The position numbers and the translations under genes are program-made. The notes below the pieces were generated by a model. It was not told the origin of the DNA. It ran no database searches and worked only from the letters and a program-made list of their open reading frames with translations. 64,000 nt of DNA from Chitinivibrionales bacterium (GTDB lineage Bacteria; Fibrobacterota; Chitinivibrionia; Chitinivibrionales; FEN-1185). Position 1 is the first letter of the stretch; each line of letters opens with the position of its first letter. Positions 1 through 8,162 of the stretch are shown here, piece after piece. The stretch spans positions 1 to 64,000 of the forward strand of contig DATJAL010000042.1 in the NCBI GenBank assembly GCA_035516255.1. The letters are read 5' to 3'.

Positions 1-141
1 CGAGAATTGTTTGAGTATATTGAGCATGTGTATAATGGCCAGAGAATCCATACGGCGATCGGCATGCCGCCCCGTATATTTGAGTCTGTAAAGTTGAACC
101 AATGTGCCTAAACGAGTGTCCATTTTAAGGAGTCAGGTCCA
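1..141 (+). mobile_element. Right end of an IS3-family insertion sequence (partial)
   Basis: Bases 1-111 encode the last 36 residues of an IS3-type transposase (OrfB, DDE integrase core), ending in TAA at 109-111. The visible FEYIEHVYNGQRIHTAIG followed by a P..FE ending is the family's standard C-terminus. Bases 117-141 look like the right terminal inverted repeat: read inward from 141 on the minus strand they begin TGGACCTGACTCC, the usual TG start of IS3 termini. The left part lies outside the window, so intactness cannot be judged. The element ends about 130 bases before the ffh start. Confidence 0.85.
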
Positions 142-274
142 CTCTTTATTATTAGTCGATTTCCCCTCTTATCTTGTATAAATTGCCCCGCAGGAATTAT
201 CTTTAGTTACTTTTTCGGCACTATTATCCGGTAAAGCCGCAGTGCCATCGGGCAAATCACGGCGGAAAGCATTT

Positions 275-1609
275 ATGTTTGAGGAACTGACCACCAGGTT
301 CGAATCCATTTTCAAGAAGATCCGCGGCCAGGGCAAGCTGAGCCAGGACAACGTCGCGGACGCCATGCGCGACGTGAAGCGCGCGCTTCTTGAGGCGGAC
401 GTCAATTACAAGGTGGTCAAGAAGTTCGTGGCCGGCGTCACGGAAAAGGCGCTGGGCGCCGACGTCCTCAACAGCATCACGCCGGGTCAGCAGTTTGTCA
501 AGGCGGTGTACGACGACCTCGCCGCGCTCCTCGGCGGCAGCGCCCGCACGGTGCGGTTCCACACCAACCGGCTGAACATCGTGGTGCTCGCGGGCCTGCA
601 GGGCTCGGGCAAGACCACCACCTGCGCCAAGCTCGCACTCCATTACCGCAAGCAGGGTCACCGTCCGCTGCTTATCGCCTGCGATACGCACCGCGCCGCG
701 GCCGTCGACCAGCTCGAAACGCTCGGCAAGTCGCTTTCCGTCCCGGTGTACGCCGACCGCGCGAAGGAGCCTCTTGACATATGCAAAAACGGCCTGGTCC
801 TTGCCCGGCAGGAGGGGAATTCGCTCGCCGTCATCGACACCGCGGGCCGGCTGCACGTCGACGCCGAGATGATGGCCGAGCTCAAGGAATTGTGCGCGGC
901 CGCAAAGCCCGACGAGATATATTTTGTTGCGGACGCCATGAGCGGCCAGGACGCGGTGAACGCCGCGGCCGAATTTTACAAGGAGATCCGCTATTCCGGC
1001 GTGATCCTCACGAAAATGGACGGCGACGCCCGCGGCGGGGCCGCGCTCTCCATTGTCGACGTGGTGGGCGTTCCGCTCCAGTTCGTGGGCACGGGTGAAA
1101 AGCCGGACGGGCTCGAGCTGTTCCATCCCGAGCGCATGGCGTCGCGTATCCTCGGCATGGGCGACATCGTGTCGCTGGTGGAAAAGGCCCAGGAGAATTT
1201 CGATCAGGAGCAGGGCCGCAAGCTCGAGAAGAAGATCAGGAGCAGCAGCTTCACGCTGCAGGATTTTCTCGAGCAGATCCGCCAGATGAAAAACATGGGC
1301 TCGCTGTCGGAGCTCATCGCCATGATCCCGGGCGCGGGGAGCCAGCTCGCGGGGGCAACGGTCGACGAAAAGGCGCTCATGAGGATCGAGGCAATGATCT
1401 GTTCCATGACGGCACAGGAGCGCGACCGGCCCGGCATCATCGACGGCAACCGGCGGCGGCGCATCAGCACGGGCAGCGGTACAACGGTGCAGGACATCAA
1501 CAAGCTACTCAAGCAGTTCGACACCATGAAGACCATGATGAAGCGCGTGAACAAGATAGGGTCAAAACGCGGCCACGCCGCGGCGCTCAGAAACATGTTT
1601 CCGTTCTGA
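275..1609 (+). CDS. ffh: Signal recognition particle protein Ffh (SRP54)
   Basis: GTPase of the signal recognition particle. It binds signal peptides of nascent membrane proteins and hands ribosomes to FtsY at the inner membrane. The 444-residue product has the N domain (1-90), a G domain with P-loop GLQGSGKTTT (107-116), DTHRAAA (137-143), DTAGRL (188-193) and TKMDGDARGG (246-255), then a Met-rich M domain with the RNA-binding stretch RPGIIDGNRRRRI near residue 390. ATG 275 is preferred over the in-frame GTG at 242 because MFEELTTRFE is the normal Ffh start and GGAAAG lies 7 bases upstream. A -10-like TATAAA sits at 177-182 just beyond the IS end. The gene heads a translation cluster, 118 bases before rpsP. 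Confidence 0.97.
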   Translation: MFEELTTRFESIFKKIRGQGKLSQDNVADAMRDVKRALLEADVNYKVVKKFVAGVTEKALGADVLNSITPGQQFVKAVYDDLAALLGGSARTVRFHTNRLNIVVLAGLQGSGKTTTCAKLALHYRKQGHRPLLIACDTHRAAAVDQLETLGKSLSVPVYADRAKEPLDICKNGLVLARQEGNSLAVIDTAGRLHVDAEMMAELKELCAAAKPDEIYFVADAMSGQDAVNAAAEFYKEIRYSGVILTKMDGDARGGAALSIVDVVGVPLQFVGTGEKPDGLELFHPERMASRILGMGDIVSLVEKAQENFDQEQGRKLEKKIRSSSFTLQDFLEQIRQMKNMGSLSELIAMIPGAGSQLAGATVDEKALMRIEAMICSMTAQERDRPGIIDGNRRRRISTGSGTTVQDINKLLKQFDTMKTMMKRVNKIGSKRGHAAALRNMFPF

Positions 1610-1727
1610 AAGGTTCAAAGGTTCAGAGGTTTGGCGTTACAAGGGTTTCAAACCGGACCGGGGAACGCAGAACCTGTAGCGATAAAAAAGAAAGTACCAT
1701 CAACCATTAATAACAGAGGAGAGTCTT

Positions 1728-2159
1728 TTGTCAGTAAAAATCCGTATGGCAAGAGTGGGCCGGAAAAACGTTTCCCGTTTCCGCGTCGTGGCGATTGACG
1801 AACGAACGCAGCGCGACGGCAAGTTCCTGGAGGTGCTCGGAACCTACAATCCGCAAGCGAACCCGAAGCAGTTCGCGCTGAACGCGGAGCGCATCACCTA
1901 CTGGATCGGAAAGGGCGCGGAAATTTCGGAAACAGTGCACAACCTGCTCAAACAGGACCGTTACTTTGAAAAGGCAGAGGGTCTTAAAAAGGGACTGGGC
2001 GCCGATAGTCTCAACCTTCCGCGGCTTCCCGAACGCAAGCGCAAACCAAAGAACGTGGGCAAGAAGAAGTCCAAGGAAGCCCAAGAAGAGGCGCCCAAGG
2101 CGCCTCCTGCCGCGCCGCCGAGCCAGCCCGCAGCTGCTGCTCCTGCCGCGGCGTCATGA
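1728..2159 (+). CDS. rpsP: 30S ribosomal protein S16 with long basic/Ala-Pro tail
   Basis: Small-subunit ribosomal protein. Residues 1-80 are a standard S16 (SVKIRMARVGRKN, then VVAIDERTQRDGKFLE and the LGTYNP turn). The start is TTG at 1728 with AGAGGAGAG 5-13 bases upstream; no ATG or GTG gives the correct N-terminus. At 143 residues it is about 55 longer than usual: residues 88-143 form a Lys-rich then Ala/Pro-rich low-complexity tail. Its TGA overlaps the rimM ATG (ATGA), so translation is probably coupled. The KH-domain gene often found between rpsP and rimM is absent. Confidence 0.96.
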   Translation: MSVKIRMARVGRKNVSRFRVVAIDERTQRDGKFLEVLGTYNPQANPKQFALNAERITYWIGKGAEISETVHNLLKQDRYFEKAEGLKKGLGADSLNLPRLPERKRKPKNVGKKKSKEAQEEAPKAPPAAPPSQPAAAAPAAAS

Positions 2160-2725
2160 TCCCTGATTCCGGCTTAATAAACGGCCGGAACCAGGCCGCT
2201 GGGGCTGCGGGTGATTTGGTCGCCATCGGCATCATCCGGAAACCCGTTGGTCTCAAGGGACAGTGTTACGTTGACGCGTTCGGCGCAACGCTGGCGGCGC
2301 TCAAGCCGCCCGCGCGCTTGCGCGCGGGACGGGACTTGCAGGCAAAGCAGGAGCTTGTTTTACAGGAATTGCGGCCGAGCCCCAAAGGGTTGGTGTGCAG
2401 GTTCGAGGGCTTTGGAGACCTGGACACGGCCGGAACGCTGCGGGGATTATACCTGTTCTGCGGCCGCGACAAGCTGCCCAAGCCTCCCAAGGGAAGGCAT
2501 TATCATTTTGAGCTGGTCGGGCTCACCGTTGTCGAAGACGAAACGGGCAGGGCGATCGGCTCCGTCACCGAGGTGCAGAAGTATCCGGCTGCAGAAGTGC
2601 TCGAAGTAAAAAAAGAGAACGGTGAAACGGTGCTCATCTCCATGGCCGGGGGAACGGTGAAATCGGTTGACAACGCGGCAGGCGTCATAAAGATAAGCGG
2701 TGCGGCTCTGGAAGAAATCCTGTAA
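2156..2725 (+). CDS. rimM: Ribosome maturation factor RimM
   Basis: Assembly factor for the 30S head that binds S19 and helps late 16S maturation. The 189-residue product has the RimM N-terminal barrel from about residue 20 (VAIGIIRKPVGLKGQ) and a C-terminal PRC barrel (YHFELVGLTVVEDETGRAIG, residues 116-135). It overlaps the rpsP stop by 4 bases. The first 19 residues precede the usual family start, but no better in-frame start is visible. The order rpsP-rimM-trmD-rplS is the widely conserved bacterial cluster. Confidence 0.95.
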   Translation: MIPDSGLINGRNQAAGAAGDLVAIGIIRKPVGLKGQCYVDAFGATLAALKPPARLRAGRDLQAKQELVLQELRPSPKGLVCRFEGFGDLDTAGTLRGLYLFCGRDKLPKPPKGRHYHFELVGLTVVEDETGRAIGSVTEVQKYPAAEVLEVKKENGETVLISMAGGTVKSVDNAAGVIKISGAALEEIL

Positions 2726-2855
2726 ATAAAAAAATCACCGTGGAGACACGGAGGGCACAGAAAAGATATGAAGAGTGAAGAGCAAAATGATATAAGTTAT
2801 TTATGTGTTGTAAAAAGCGTTTTCAATCAAACATGATATCTTAAAATAAACGACA

Positions 2856-3551
2856 ATGCTCTTTGAGATTCTCACACTGTTTCCGGACATGTTCGCCGGG
2901 CCCTTCTCCGACAGCATCATCAAGCGCGCGCAGGAAAAGGGGCTCGTTGAGATACGGTTTGTCAACTTCAGGGACTTTGCCGGCGACAAGCACCGCACCG
3001 TCGACGACGCGCCGTACGGCGGCGACCCCGGCATGCTGCTTATGCCCGGCCCGCTTTCGCAGGCGATTCTTGCGAGCCGTCAGCGGCTCGCCGCAAGCGC
3101 GCCGAAGGTGGTGTGCCTCAACGCGCAGGGAACGCCGTTCACCCACGCGGTGGCCGAATCGCTCAGCAAAGAGGCGGCGCTCATCCTCGTGTGCGGCAGG
3201 TACAAGGGAATGGACCAGCGCGTTATTGACAAATACGCAGACGTGGAAATCTCGGTGGGAGATTACGTGCTGTCGGGCGGCGAGATCCCTGCCATGCTCG
3301 TGGTGGACGCGGTGACAAGGCTCATTCCCGGCGCGCTGGGCAACAGCGAAAGCGCGGGAAAAGATTCTTATTTTGACGGTCTTTTGTCTCCGCCGCAGTA
3401 CACCAGGCCCGAGGAGTTCGAGGGGATGAGGGTGCCGGACGTGCTTCTGTCGGGCCATCACGAAAACATCAGGAAATGGCAGAAGGAACAGGCGGAAAAG
3501 TTGACGAAAACGAGAAGACCGGATTTGTGGGAGAAATATAATAAGAGTTGA
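2856..3551 (+). CDS. trmD: tRNA (guanine-N1)-methyltransferase TrmD
   Basis: SPOUT-class enzyme that methylates G37 of tRNAs from S-adenosylmethionine and so prevents +1 frameshifts. The 231-residue protein begins [12 protein letters not shown] and carries the knot motifs [12 protein letters not shown] and GDYVLSGGE, then [10 protein letters not shown] and [13 protein letters not shown]. The first substrate loop reads PYGGDPGM where PYGGGPGM or a close relative is usual. It is separated from rimM by 130 bases containing the ACCGTGGAGACACGGAGG-type short repeat, so the operon is interrupted by intergenic material but probably still co-transcribed. Confidence 0.97.
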   Translation: MLFEILTLFPDMFAGPFSDSIIKRAQEKGLVEIRFVNFRDFAGDKHRTVDDAPYGGDPGMLLMPGPLSQAILASRQRLAASAPKVVCLNAQGTPFTHAVAESLSKEAALILVCGRYKGMDQRVIDKYADVEISVGDYVLSGGEIPAMLVVDAVTRLIPGALGNSESAGKDSYFDGLLSPPQYTRPEEFEGMRVPDVLLSGHHENIRKWQKEQAEKLTKTRRPDLWEKYNKS

Positions 3552-3608
3552 CGGTTGACCGGATAACGTCGGGAAAAATTATTTTATCAATAAAACCAGG
3601 AGGTTGTT

Positions 3609-3962
3609 GTGCAGGGTTTACAGGAAATCATGAAAGGTGCAGAGAAGAAGCTCCTCACCAAGAACGCTATGGAATTCCAACCGGGCGACACGGTGTCGGT
3701 CTCGCTGAAGATTCTGGAGGGCGACAAGGAGCGCCAGCAGGCGTTTTCCGGCGTTGTCGTTTCTAAGCGGGGCAGCGGCATGGGCGCGTCATTCACGCTC
3801 CGCAAGCCTTCGGGCGGCGTATACGTTGAACGGACGTTCCCGCTGCATTCGCCGCTCCTTTCCGACATCAAGCTCGTGCGCAAGGGAAAGGTGAAGCGGG
3901 CCAAGCTCTTTTACCTGCGCGACGTGAGCGGAAAGTCTTCGCGGATCAAGGAAAAGAAATAA
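3609..3962 (+). CDS. rplS: 50S ribosomal protein L19
   Basis: Large-subunit protein at the interface with the 30S subunit. The 117-residue length and the motifs FQPGDTVSVSLKI, FSGVVVSKRGSG and GGVYVERTFPLHSP are canonical. The start is GTG at 3609 with a strong GGAGGT 4-9 bases upstream. It is the last gene of the cluster and is followed at once by an intrinsic terminator. Confidence 0.97.
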   Translation: MQGLQEIMKGAEKKLLTKNAMEFQPGDTVSVSLKILEGDKERQQAFSGVVVSKRGSGMGASFTLRKPSGGVYVERTFPLHSPLLSDIKLVRKGKVKRAKLFYLRDVSGKSSRIKEKK

Positions 3963-3995
3963 AATCTTTTGATTGCTTCCGACGATAATATTTTT

Positions 3996-4029
3996 TAAGG
4001 AGGAGAGAATTTTTTCTTCTCCTTTTTTA
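3996..4029 (+). terminator. Intrinsic terminator after rplS
   Basis: AAGGAGGAGAGAA pairs with TTCTTCTCCTT across a T-rich loop, with a small bulge, and runs into TTTTTT at 4023-4028. It lies 34 bases after the rplS stop and ends the ffh-rplS block. Confidence 0.75.
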
Positions 4030-4057
4030 TTGTACCAAAAAACCGGAAATGAGAAAT

Positions 4058-4312
4058 TATAGCGGGGAAACGCCCCCGCGCGACTCCAATCGTCACAGGT
4101 CCAGGGGCCTTCAGCCCCTGGACCCCGACCCACATTCTGTCTACAGCGACAGAAAGTAGGCAAATAACGCCGCGCCTGCAGCGCCGCCTTTTCCTTCGGT
4201 CGCCAGGCCGCTTGTGAACTCGGCCGTACGCATGTGGTAAGATTAGCGACCTCAAACAGCGCAAGCGGCTGATCTTCCGGCCTCTGGGTCGGCGCTGATG
4301 GGGAAGAGAGAA
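4058..4312 (-). repeat. Dispersed intergenic repeat R3, longest copy
   Basis: This fills the 340-base gap between the rplS terminator and the cupin gene. Read on the minus strand, the part from 4312 to about 4200 matches 45680-45800 (shared blocks such as CATCAGCGCCG, GATCAGCCGCT and GTTCAC.AG.GG). The part at 4058-4124 matches 41129-41177. It contains a perfect 11-bp hairpin GGTCCAGGGGC/GCCCCTGGACC (4098-4124) and a second imperfect hairpin ACATTCTGTC/GACAGAAAGT (about 4131-4158). No convincing gene: open frames here are continuous in several phases, as expected for GC-rich repeats. Confidence 0.6.
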
Positions 4313-4370
4313 AAAAGAATCCAAGCAATGCCATCCGTTAAGTTGATGGAAGCTTTACAAAGGAGCTATT

Positions 4371-4700
4371 GTGTTCTCAAAATCAAGCGGCACCGGCTAC
4401 AAGCAGGCCCTGCCCGGAATCAAGATCAAGACTCTGGTGCACGGCGACAAGACGCTGATGACTGAATTTCCCATGGAAAAGGGCAGCGTGCTGCCCAAGC
4501 ATTCCCATCCCCATGAACAGACCGGCTATCTGGTAAAGGGAAAGATGACCCTGACCATCGGCGCTGAAACGTTCACCGTGGAGCCCGGCGACAGCTGGTG
4601 CATTCCGGGCAACACCGAGCACGGCGCGGCCATGCTCGAGGATACCATCGCCGTCGAGGTGTTTTCTCCGGTGCGGAAAGAATATGTTCCTGAGCAGTAA
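4371..4700 (+). CDS. Single-domain cupin protein
   Basis: A small beta-barrel of 109 residues. Cupin motif 1 is visible as G38...H44-x-H46-xx-E49...G57 and motif 2 as PGDSWCIPGNTEH with His84, so a mononuclear metal site is likely. Family members bind sugars, small acids or act as enzymes; the substrate cannot be read from sequence. The start is GTG at 4371 with AAGGAGC 5-11 bases upstream. It is followed 3 bases later by the Cys-rich gene, so the two are probably co-transcribed. Confidence 0.85.
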   Translation: MFSKSSGTGYKQALPGIKIKTLVHGDKTLMTEFPMEKGSVLPKHSHPHEQTGYLVKGKMTLTIGAETFTVEPGDSWCIPGNTEHGAAMLEDTIAVEVFSPVRKEYVPEQ

Positions 4701-4703
4701 CGC

Positions 4704-5132
4704 ATGAAATACGACAGATATGCCGAGCTCATCGCGCCGTGCGGTATGAACTGCTCCATTTGCAGCGGGTACCTTTCCTTTGTCCATAATTCGCCGATCA
4801 ACAAATGCAGGGGATGCCGGGCAAGGAACAAGCAGTGCGCCTTTCTGAAAAAGCAATGCAGGGACGGGAAAAAACTGCTGAAGGGTACTGTTGCATTTTG
4901 CTATGAGTGCAATTGTTATCCTTGTGACAGGCTGACAAGGCTGGACGCGAGGTACAGGAAAGATTTTAATATGAGCATGATTGATAATCTGGACATGATT
5001 AGAACGAATGGGGTGGAGAAATTTATTAAGAGCCAGATGAAAAAATACCGGTGCGCAAGGTGCGGGGGAGTGACATCGGTGCATAATAAGAAGTGTTTCA
5101 GGTGTGATGTGGTAAAGGGGTGGAGGGAGTGA
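4704..5132 (+). CDS. DUF3795-like cysteine-rich protein
   Basis: A 142-residue soluble protein with many Cys pairs: APCGMNCSIC (12-21), KCRGCRARNKQC (34-45), CYECNCYPC (66-74) and a C-terminal CARCGG...CFRC knuckle. This pattern matches the DUF3795 family, thought to bind metal; no reaction is known. It starts 3 bases after the cupin stop. Base composition becomes more AT-rich from here to about 6400. Confidence 0.75.
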   Translation: MKYDRYAELIAPCGMNCSICSGYLSFVHNSPINKCRGCRARNKQCAFLKKQCRDGKKLLKGTVAFCYECNCYPCDRLTRLDARYRKDFNMSMIDNLDMIRTNGVEKFIKSQMKKYRCARCGGVTSVHNKKCFRCDVVKGWRE

Positions 5133-5163
5133 GGGTGGCAGGCTGAAGACCGGAGAGGATAAA

Positions 5164-5934
5164 ATGGGCCGTTTAATAATAAGTACTTCGTTGGCCTTGA
5201 TCCCTGCATTCCTGTTGGTCTGGTATTTCTATAAAAGTAAAAGAGAGAGCGAATCTCCAAGAGTCATTATTAATACCCTGTTGCTTGGGTCTGTCGTCCC
5301 ACTCCCAATAATTTTGCTGATTCTGCCTTATGAAGCCATTTTAAAAACGATAAACAATCCTTTGTATTATGGGATTTTTAGTGCCCTCTTTACGGCCGCT
5401 ATCCCTGAAGAAATATCAAAGTTCGCTATTTTGGTTTTTTATTGTGTAAGGAGAGTCAAATTCAGCAAAGAAATTGACGGTATCATTTTTGGTGCAATAG
5501 CTTCACTGGGTTTTGCAGGATTCGAAAACATTTTCTATGTGCTTGATGGCGGAATCGGAACGGCGATCATCAGATCTGTTACTTCGGTACCAACCCATGC
5601 CCTCATGGGCGCGGTCATGGGGTATTATCTGTTTATCTTTTACAAATCTAAGTCTGTTTTAAGTTTGCTCTTTTCTATCGGCATTCCAATTATATTTCAT
5701 ACCGCTTATGATTTTTCACTTTTTATTGCGGAAAAAATTGAAGGTAGTGGAATTTTCAGTCTGAGGTATTTATTGCTTGATATCGTCTTTTTTTTGATTT
5801 TATTCGGAATTTACCGTTTTTCCATTACGTTAATAATGAATGTAAAAGACCGTGAAAACAGGATTGAAAGCAATCAGATTTTTGAAGAGATAATAAAAGA
5901 CATTAAGAATAAAGAACCTCCGCCAGGGGCGTGA
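5164..5934 (+). CDS. PrsW-family intramembrane metalloprotease-like protein
   Basis: A polytopic membrane protein of 256 residues, about seven hydrophobic segments. It has the PrsW/CPBP-type catalytic set: PEEISK (Glu82, Glu83), GFENIFY (Glu121), HALMG (His145) and HTAYD (His179, Asp183), all near membrane borders. PrsW proteases cleave anti-sigma factors or other membrane proteins; no anti-sigma gene is adjacent, so the target is unknown. The DNA is clearly AT-richer than the flanking core genes, which suggests separate acquisition. The stop overlaps the next gene's possible GTG start. Confidence 0.85.
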   Translation: MGRLIISTSLALIPAFLLVWYFYKSKRESESPRVIINTLLLGSVVPLPIILLILPYEAILKTINNPLYYGIFSALFTAAIPEEISKFAILVFYCVRRVKFSKEIDGIIFGAIASLGFAGFENIFYVLDGGIGTAIIRSVTSVPTHALMGAVMGYYLFIFYKSKSVLSLLFSIGIPIIFHTAYDFSLFIAEKIEGSGIFSLRYLLLDIVFFLILFGIYRFSITLIMNVKDRENRIESNQIFEEIIKDIKNKEPPPGA

Positions 5935-5939
5935 GCGGT

Positions 5940-6365
5940 ATGGAAATCGTAAAAAATCTAAAGTCATTTCTGGCAAGCAATGCTGTTTTTGATGCGGTTT
6001 TAATAGCAGCCGCAATTATTACTGTATTGTATTATTGCCGTGAATTAATCGTTTCGGTTTACTATTCTACAGCCTGCAAGAAATGGCCAAAGGCCAAAGG
6101 TAGAATTACTATGTCTCCTAATACTTCTGATGTTTGGGGAGACGATGATGGCGGGCTTAGAAATAAAATCGGAACAACTGTTAAATTGGGTTATGAATAC
6201 CAGGTGGATGGAATCGAATATCACGGTAGCAATATTAGTTTTAAAACTGATGTCATTACTAATTCAAATCTTTTGTGCAGAATGGTAAATATGTATCAAG
6301 TAAATGATGAAATTGATGTTTACTATCATCCGAAAAAACCGCACATTTCCGTACTAAATCCGTAA
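5940..6365 (+). CDS. DUF3592-like membrane-anchored protein
   Basis: A 141-residue protein with one N-terminal membrane segment (about 14-34) and a beta-rich exposed domain (WPKAKGRI, YEYQVDGIEYHG, DEIDVYYHPKKP) of the DUF3592 type, for which no function is established. ATG 5940 is chosen because GGGG lies about 10 bases upstream; a GTG at 5931 would overlap the upstream stop but has no room for a ribosome site. It is coupled to the PrsW-like gene and shares its AT-rich composition. Confidence 0.7.
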   Translation: MEIVKNLKSFLASNAVFDAVLIAAAIITVLYYCRELIVSVYYSTACKKWPKAKGRITMSPNTSDVWGDDDGGLRNKIGTTVKLGYEYQVDGIEYHGSNISFKTDVITNSNLLCRMVNMYQVNDEIDVYYHPKKPHISVLNP

Positions 6366-6519
6366 GCGGTTCAGGCAAGGAAAAGGTTCGCTTCACTTAT
6401 TCCCCCTCTTGATTATGCTATTGTCTCTGCGGTTTCTCATTCCTCTTCCGCGCGATACTATTTTCTATCCATCAATGATTCCCGGTCGCCTCTTTCCTGG
6501 ATCAGGAAGGAATTCTTGC

Positions 6520-7065
6520 ATGGAACTGAAACCCGTATTTGAGGCCATTGCCAGGTTCTTCGAAAAGGAAAAGATTGACTACGGCATCATCGGCGCTTAC
6601 GCTCTCTTTTCCTACGGGTATGTCAGGGCGACGCGCGATATGGATTTTATAACCAGAAAAGAAAACACGGGGAAGATCACCCGATTCCTTGAATCGCTGG
6701 GATTCAACACCGCGTTCAGCTCCGAGGCGTTCTCGAATTTCCTGCATCCTGTCAATGCCGTGCGGGTCGATGTAATGTATGTTGAGGGTGATACTGCGGA
6801 CGTGATTTTCAAGGCTACTGAACGGCGGCTCGTGTTTAAAGACCTGGAGCTCCCGGTCGTGAGTCCCGAGCATCTGATCGCGATGAAGCTGTTCTCGGCG
6901 CAGAGCAATCCCGACCGGAAGTTCAAAGACCTTTCGGATGTCAAGGAAATTCTCCGGCACACACAATGCAACAAGGATGTGGTCAGGGATTATTTTATCA
7001 AATACGGGCAGCAGGCCTATTACAGGGAAATTACCGGGGAGAGCATCGATGGCAAAAACCCTTGA
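6520..7065 (+). CDS. Nucleotidyltransferase-fold protein (AbiEii/MNT-like)
   Basis: A 181-residue protein with the DNA polymerase beta nucleotidyltransferase core: GIIGAYALFSYG then R37-x-T-x-D40-x-D42, the metal-binding Asp pair, and a later VDVMY strand that may add the third carboxylate. This domain occurs as the toxin of AbiE-type and MNT-HEPN systems, and also in other enzymes. ATG 6520 is preferred over 6409 because AGGAAGG lies 10-16 bases upstream and the extra 37 residues look random. It overlaps a tiny downstream gene by 17 bases, a typical two-gene module layout. Confidence 0.75.
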   Translation: MELKPVFEAIARFFEKEKIDYGIIGAYALFSYGYVRATRDMDFITRKENTGKITRFLESLGFNTAFSSEAFSNFLHPVNAVRVDVMYVEGDTADVIFKATERRLVFKDLELPVVSPEHLIAMKLFSAQSNPDRKFKDLSDVKEILRHTQCNKDVVRDYFIKYGQQAYYREITGESIDGKNP

Positions 7066-7237
7066 CCTTAAATGGGATAAGAAAGAACAGAAATTTTCTG
7101 AGAGGACGTGCCGGAAACAGGTTGCCCGGGACAAAAAAAGGGATGTTGAGGAATACCTTGATTTTTTAACGGAAGTGGAGCCGAAACAACCTGACTCGGT
7201 GAGAGAAAAGCCGTTCGGCCGGTATTTTGCGCTGTAA
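7049..7237 (+). CDS. Small charged protein paired with the nucleotidyltransferase
   Basis: A 62-residue, very charged protein (MAKTLDLKWDKKEQKF start, Lys/Arg/Glu-rich centre). ATG 7049 lies inside the end of the nucleotidyltransferase gene, with GGGGAGAGC just upstream. No known domain is recognised. Overlap and size suggest a partner of the upstream protein, perhaps an antidote or subunit; that is inference only. Confidence 0.55.
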   Translation: MAKTLDLKWDKKEQKFSERTCRKQVARDKKRDVEEYLDFLTEVEPKQPDSVREKPFGRYFAL

Positions 7238-7333
7238 CGCGTTCGTTAGTCGACTGATGTAGCAGGCCCTATTATCAAAACATGGTTACCAGATGGCCGA
7301 TTTTCGCATAGCTCCTTTGAAAGGAGTCTGAAT

Positions 7334-8077
7334 GTGAAGCCACTTTCCTTCTACAAATCCCTTCACGACGTAAAGGGCCGCCGTGCGGAAAACGCGTTCC
7401 TTATCGAAGGCGTCCGGGCCATCACCCAGATTTCACAGACAAGCCCGCAAAGCATCCTGGAACTTATTATTCAGGAAAAAGAATCGCCTCCGAAAAACCT
7501 CAGATATCCAATAAGAGCAGTCACCGCATCGCAATTCCGCGGCATAAGCGCGTCAACCACGCCGCCGGGCATTATCGCGGTCGTCACGATCCCCAAAGAC
7601 GCCTATTCCTCCACGCTGCCTGAAAACAAAGGTTCAAGGGTCCTTGCGCTCGAAGACGTCCAGGATCCCGGCAACGTGGGAACCCTCATCCGCACTGCGG
7701 CGGCGTTTGACTTTTCGGGAGTTCTTTTAAGCGAAAAATGCTCGGACCCGTTCGGTCCAAAGGCTGTGCAGGCTTCCATGGGCTCGGTTATGTCCTTGTG
7801 GGTGCGGAAGACCAAGGCCTTTGGCCCCCAAGTAATGCAATTGGGAAAGGAAGGGTTCTGCTGCGTTGCCGCGGACGTTCACGGGAAAGTCGCGCTGCAC
7901 GCGGTTGACGAGCCGAAACTCATGCTACTCTTGGGGAACGAGGGAAGCGGTATTTCGGCGCAAACCCTCGGTCTCGCGCATCAAGTGGCCAGGATCCCCA
8001 TGAACGAGAAAAAAGCGGAGTCGCTCAACGTGGCGGCAAGCGGCGCGATTTGCATGTATGTGTTGACAAAGCGGTAA
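7334..8077 (+). CDS. TrmH/SpoU-family RNA 2'-O-methyltransferase
   Basis: A SAM-dependent SPOUT enzyme that methylates ribose 2'-OH in rRNA or tRNA. The 247-residue protein has an N-terminal L30e-like substrate domain (1-85) and the three SpoU motifs: LEDVQDPGNVGTLIRTA (106-122), LLLGNEGSGIS (about 199-209) and IPMNEKKAESLNVAAS (about 222-237). It resembles RlmB and TsnR, but the exact site cannot be assigned. The start is GTG at 7334 with AAAGGAGTC 7-15 bases upstream. Confidence 0.9.
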   Translation: MKPLSFYKSLHDVKGRRAENAFLIEGVRAITQISQTSPQSILELIIQEKESPPKNLRYPIRAVTASQFRGISASTTPPGIIAVVTIPKDAYSSTLPENKGSRVLALEDVQDPGNVGTLIRTAAAFDFSGVLLSEKCSDPFGPKAVQASMGSVMSLWVRKTKAFGPQVMQLGKEGFCCVAADVHGKVALHAVDEPKLMLLLGNEGSGISAQTLGLAHQVARIPMNEKKAESLNVAASGAICMYVLTKR

Positions 8078-8162
8078 TCTTCGTTGATCGATGATATGGA
8101 TTTTACGGGCCATCACGGGAATATTTTTAATTTTGCCGACCGCCGACCGCTGACTCCTGACT

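Noticed and set aside
296-307. GGTTCGAATCC resembles a tRNA T-arm
   Set aside because: It lies inside the ffh coding sequence and no acceptor or anticodon stems surround it.
3995-4334. Open frames of 109 and 181 codons on the minus strand after rplS
   Set aside because: They run through repeat R3 in two frames at once and have no start signals or domain features.
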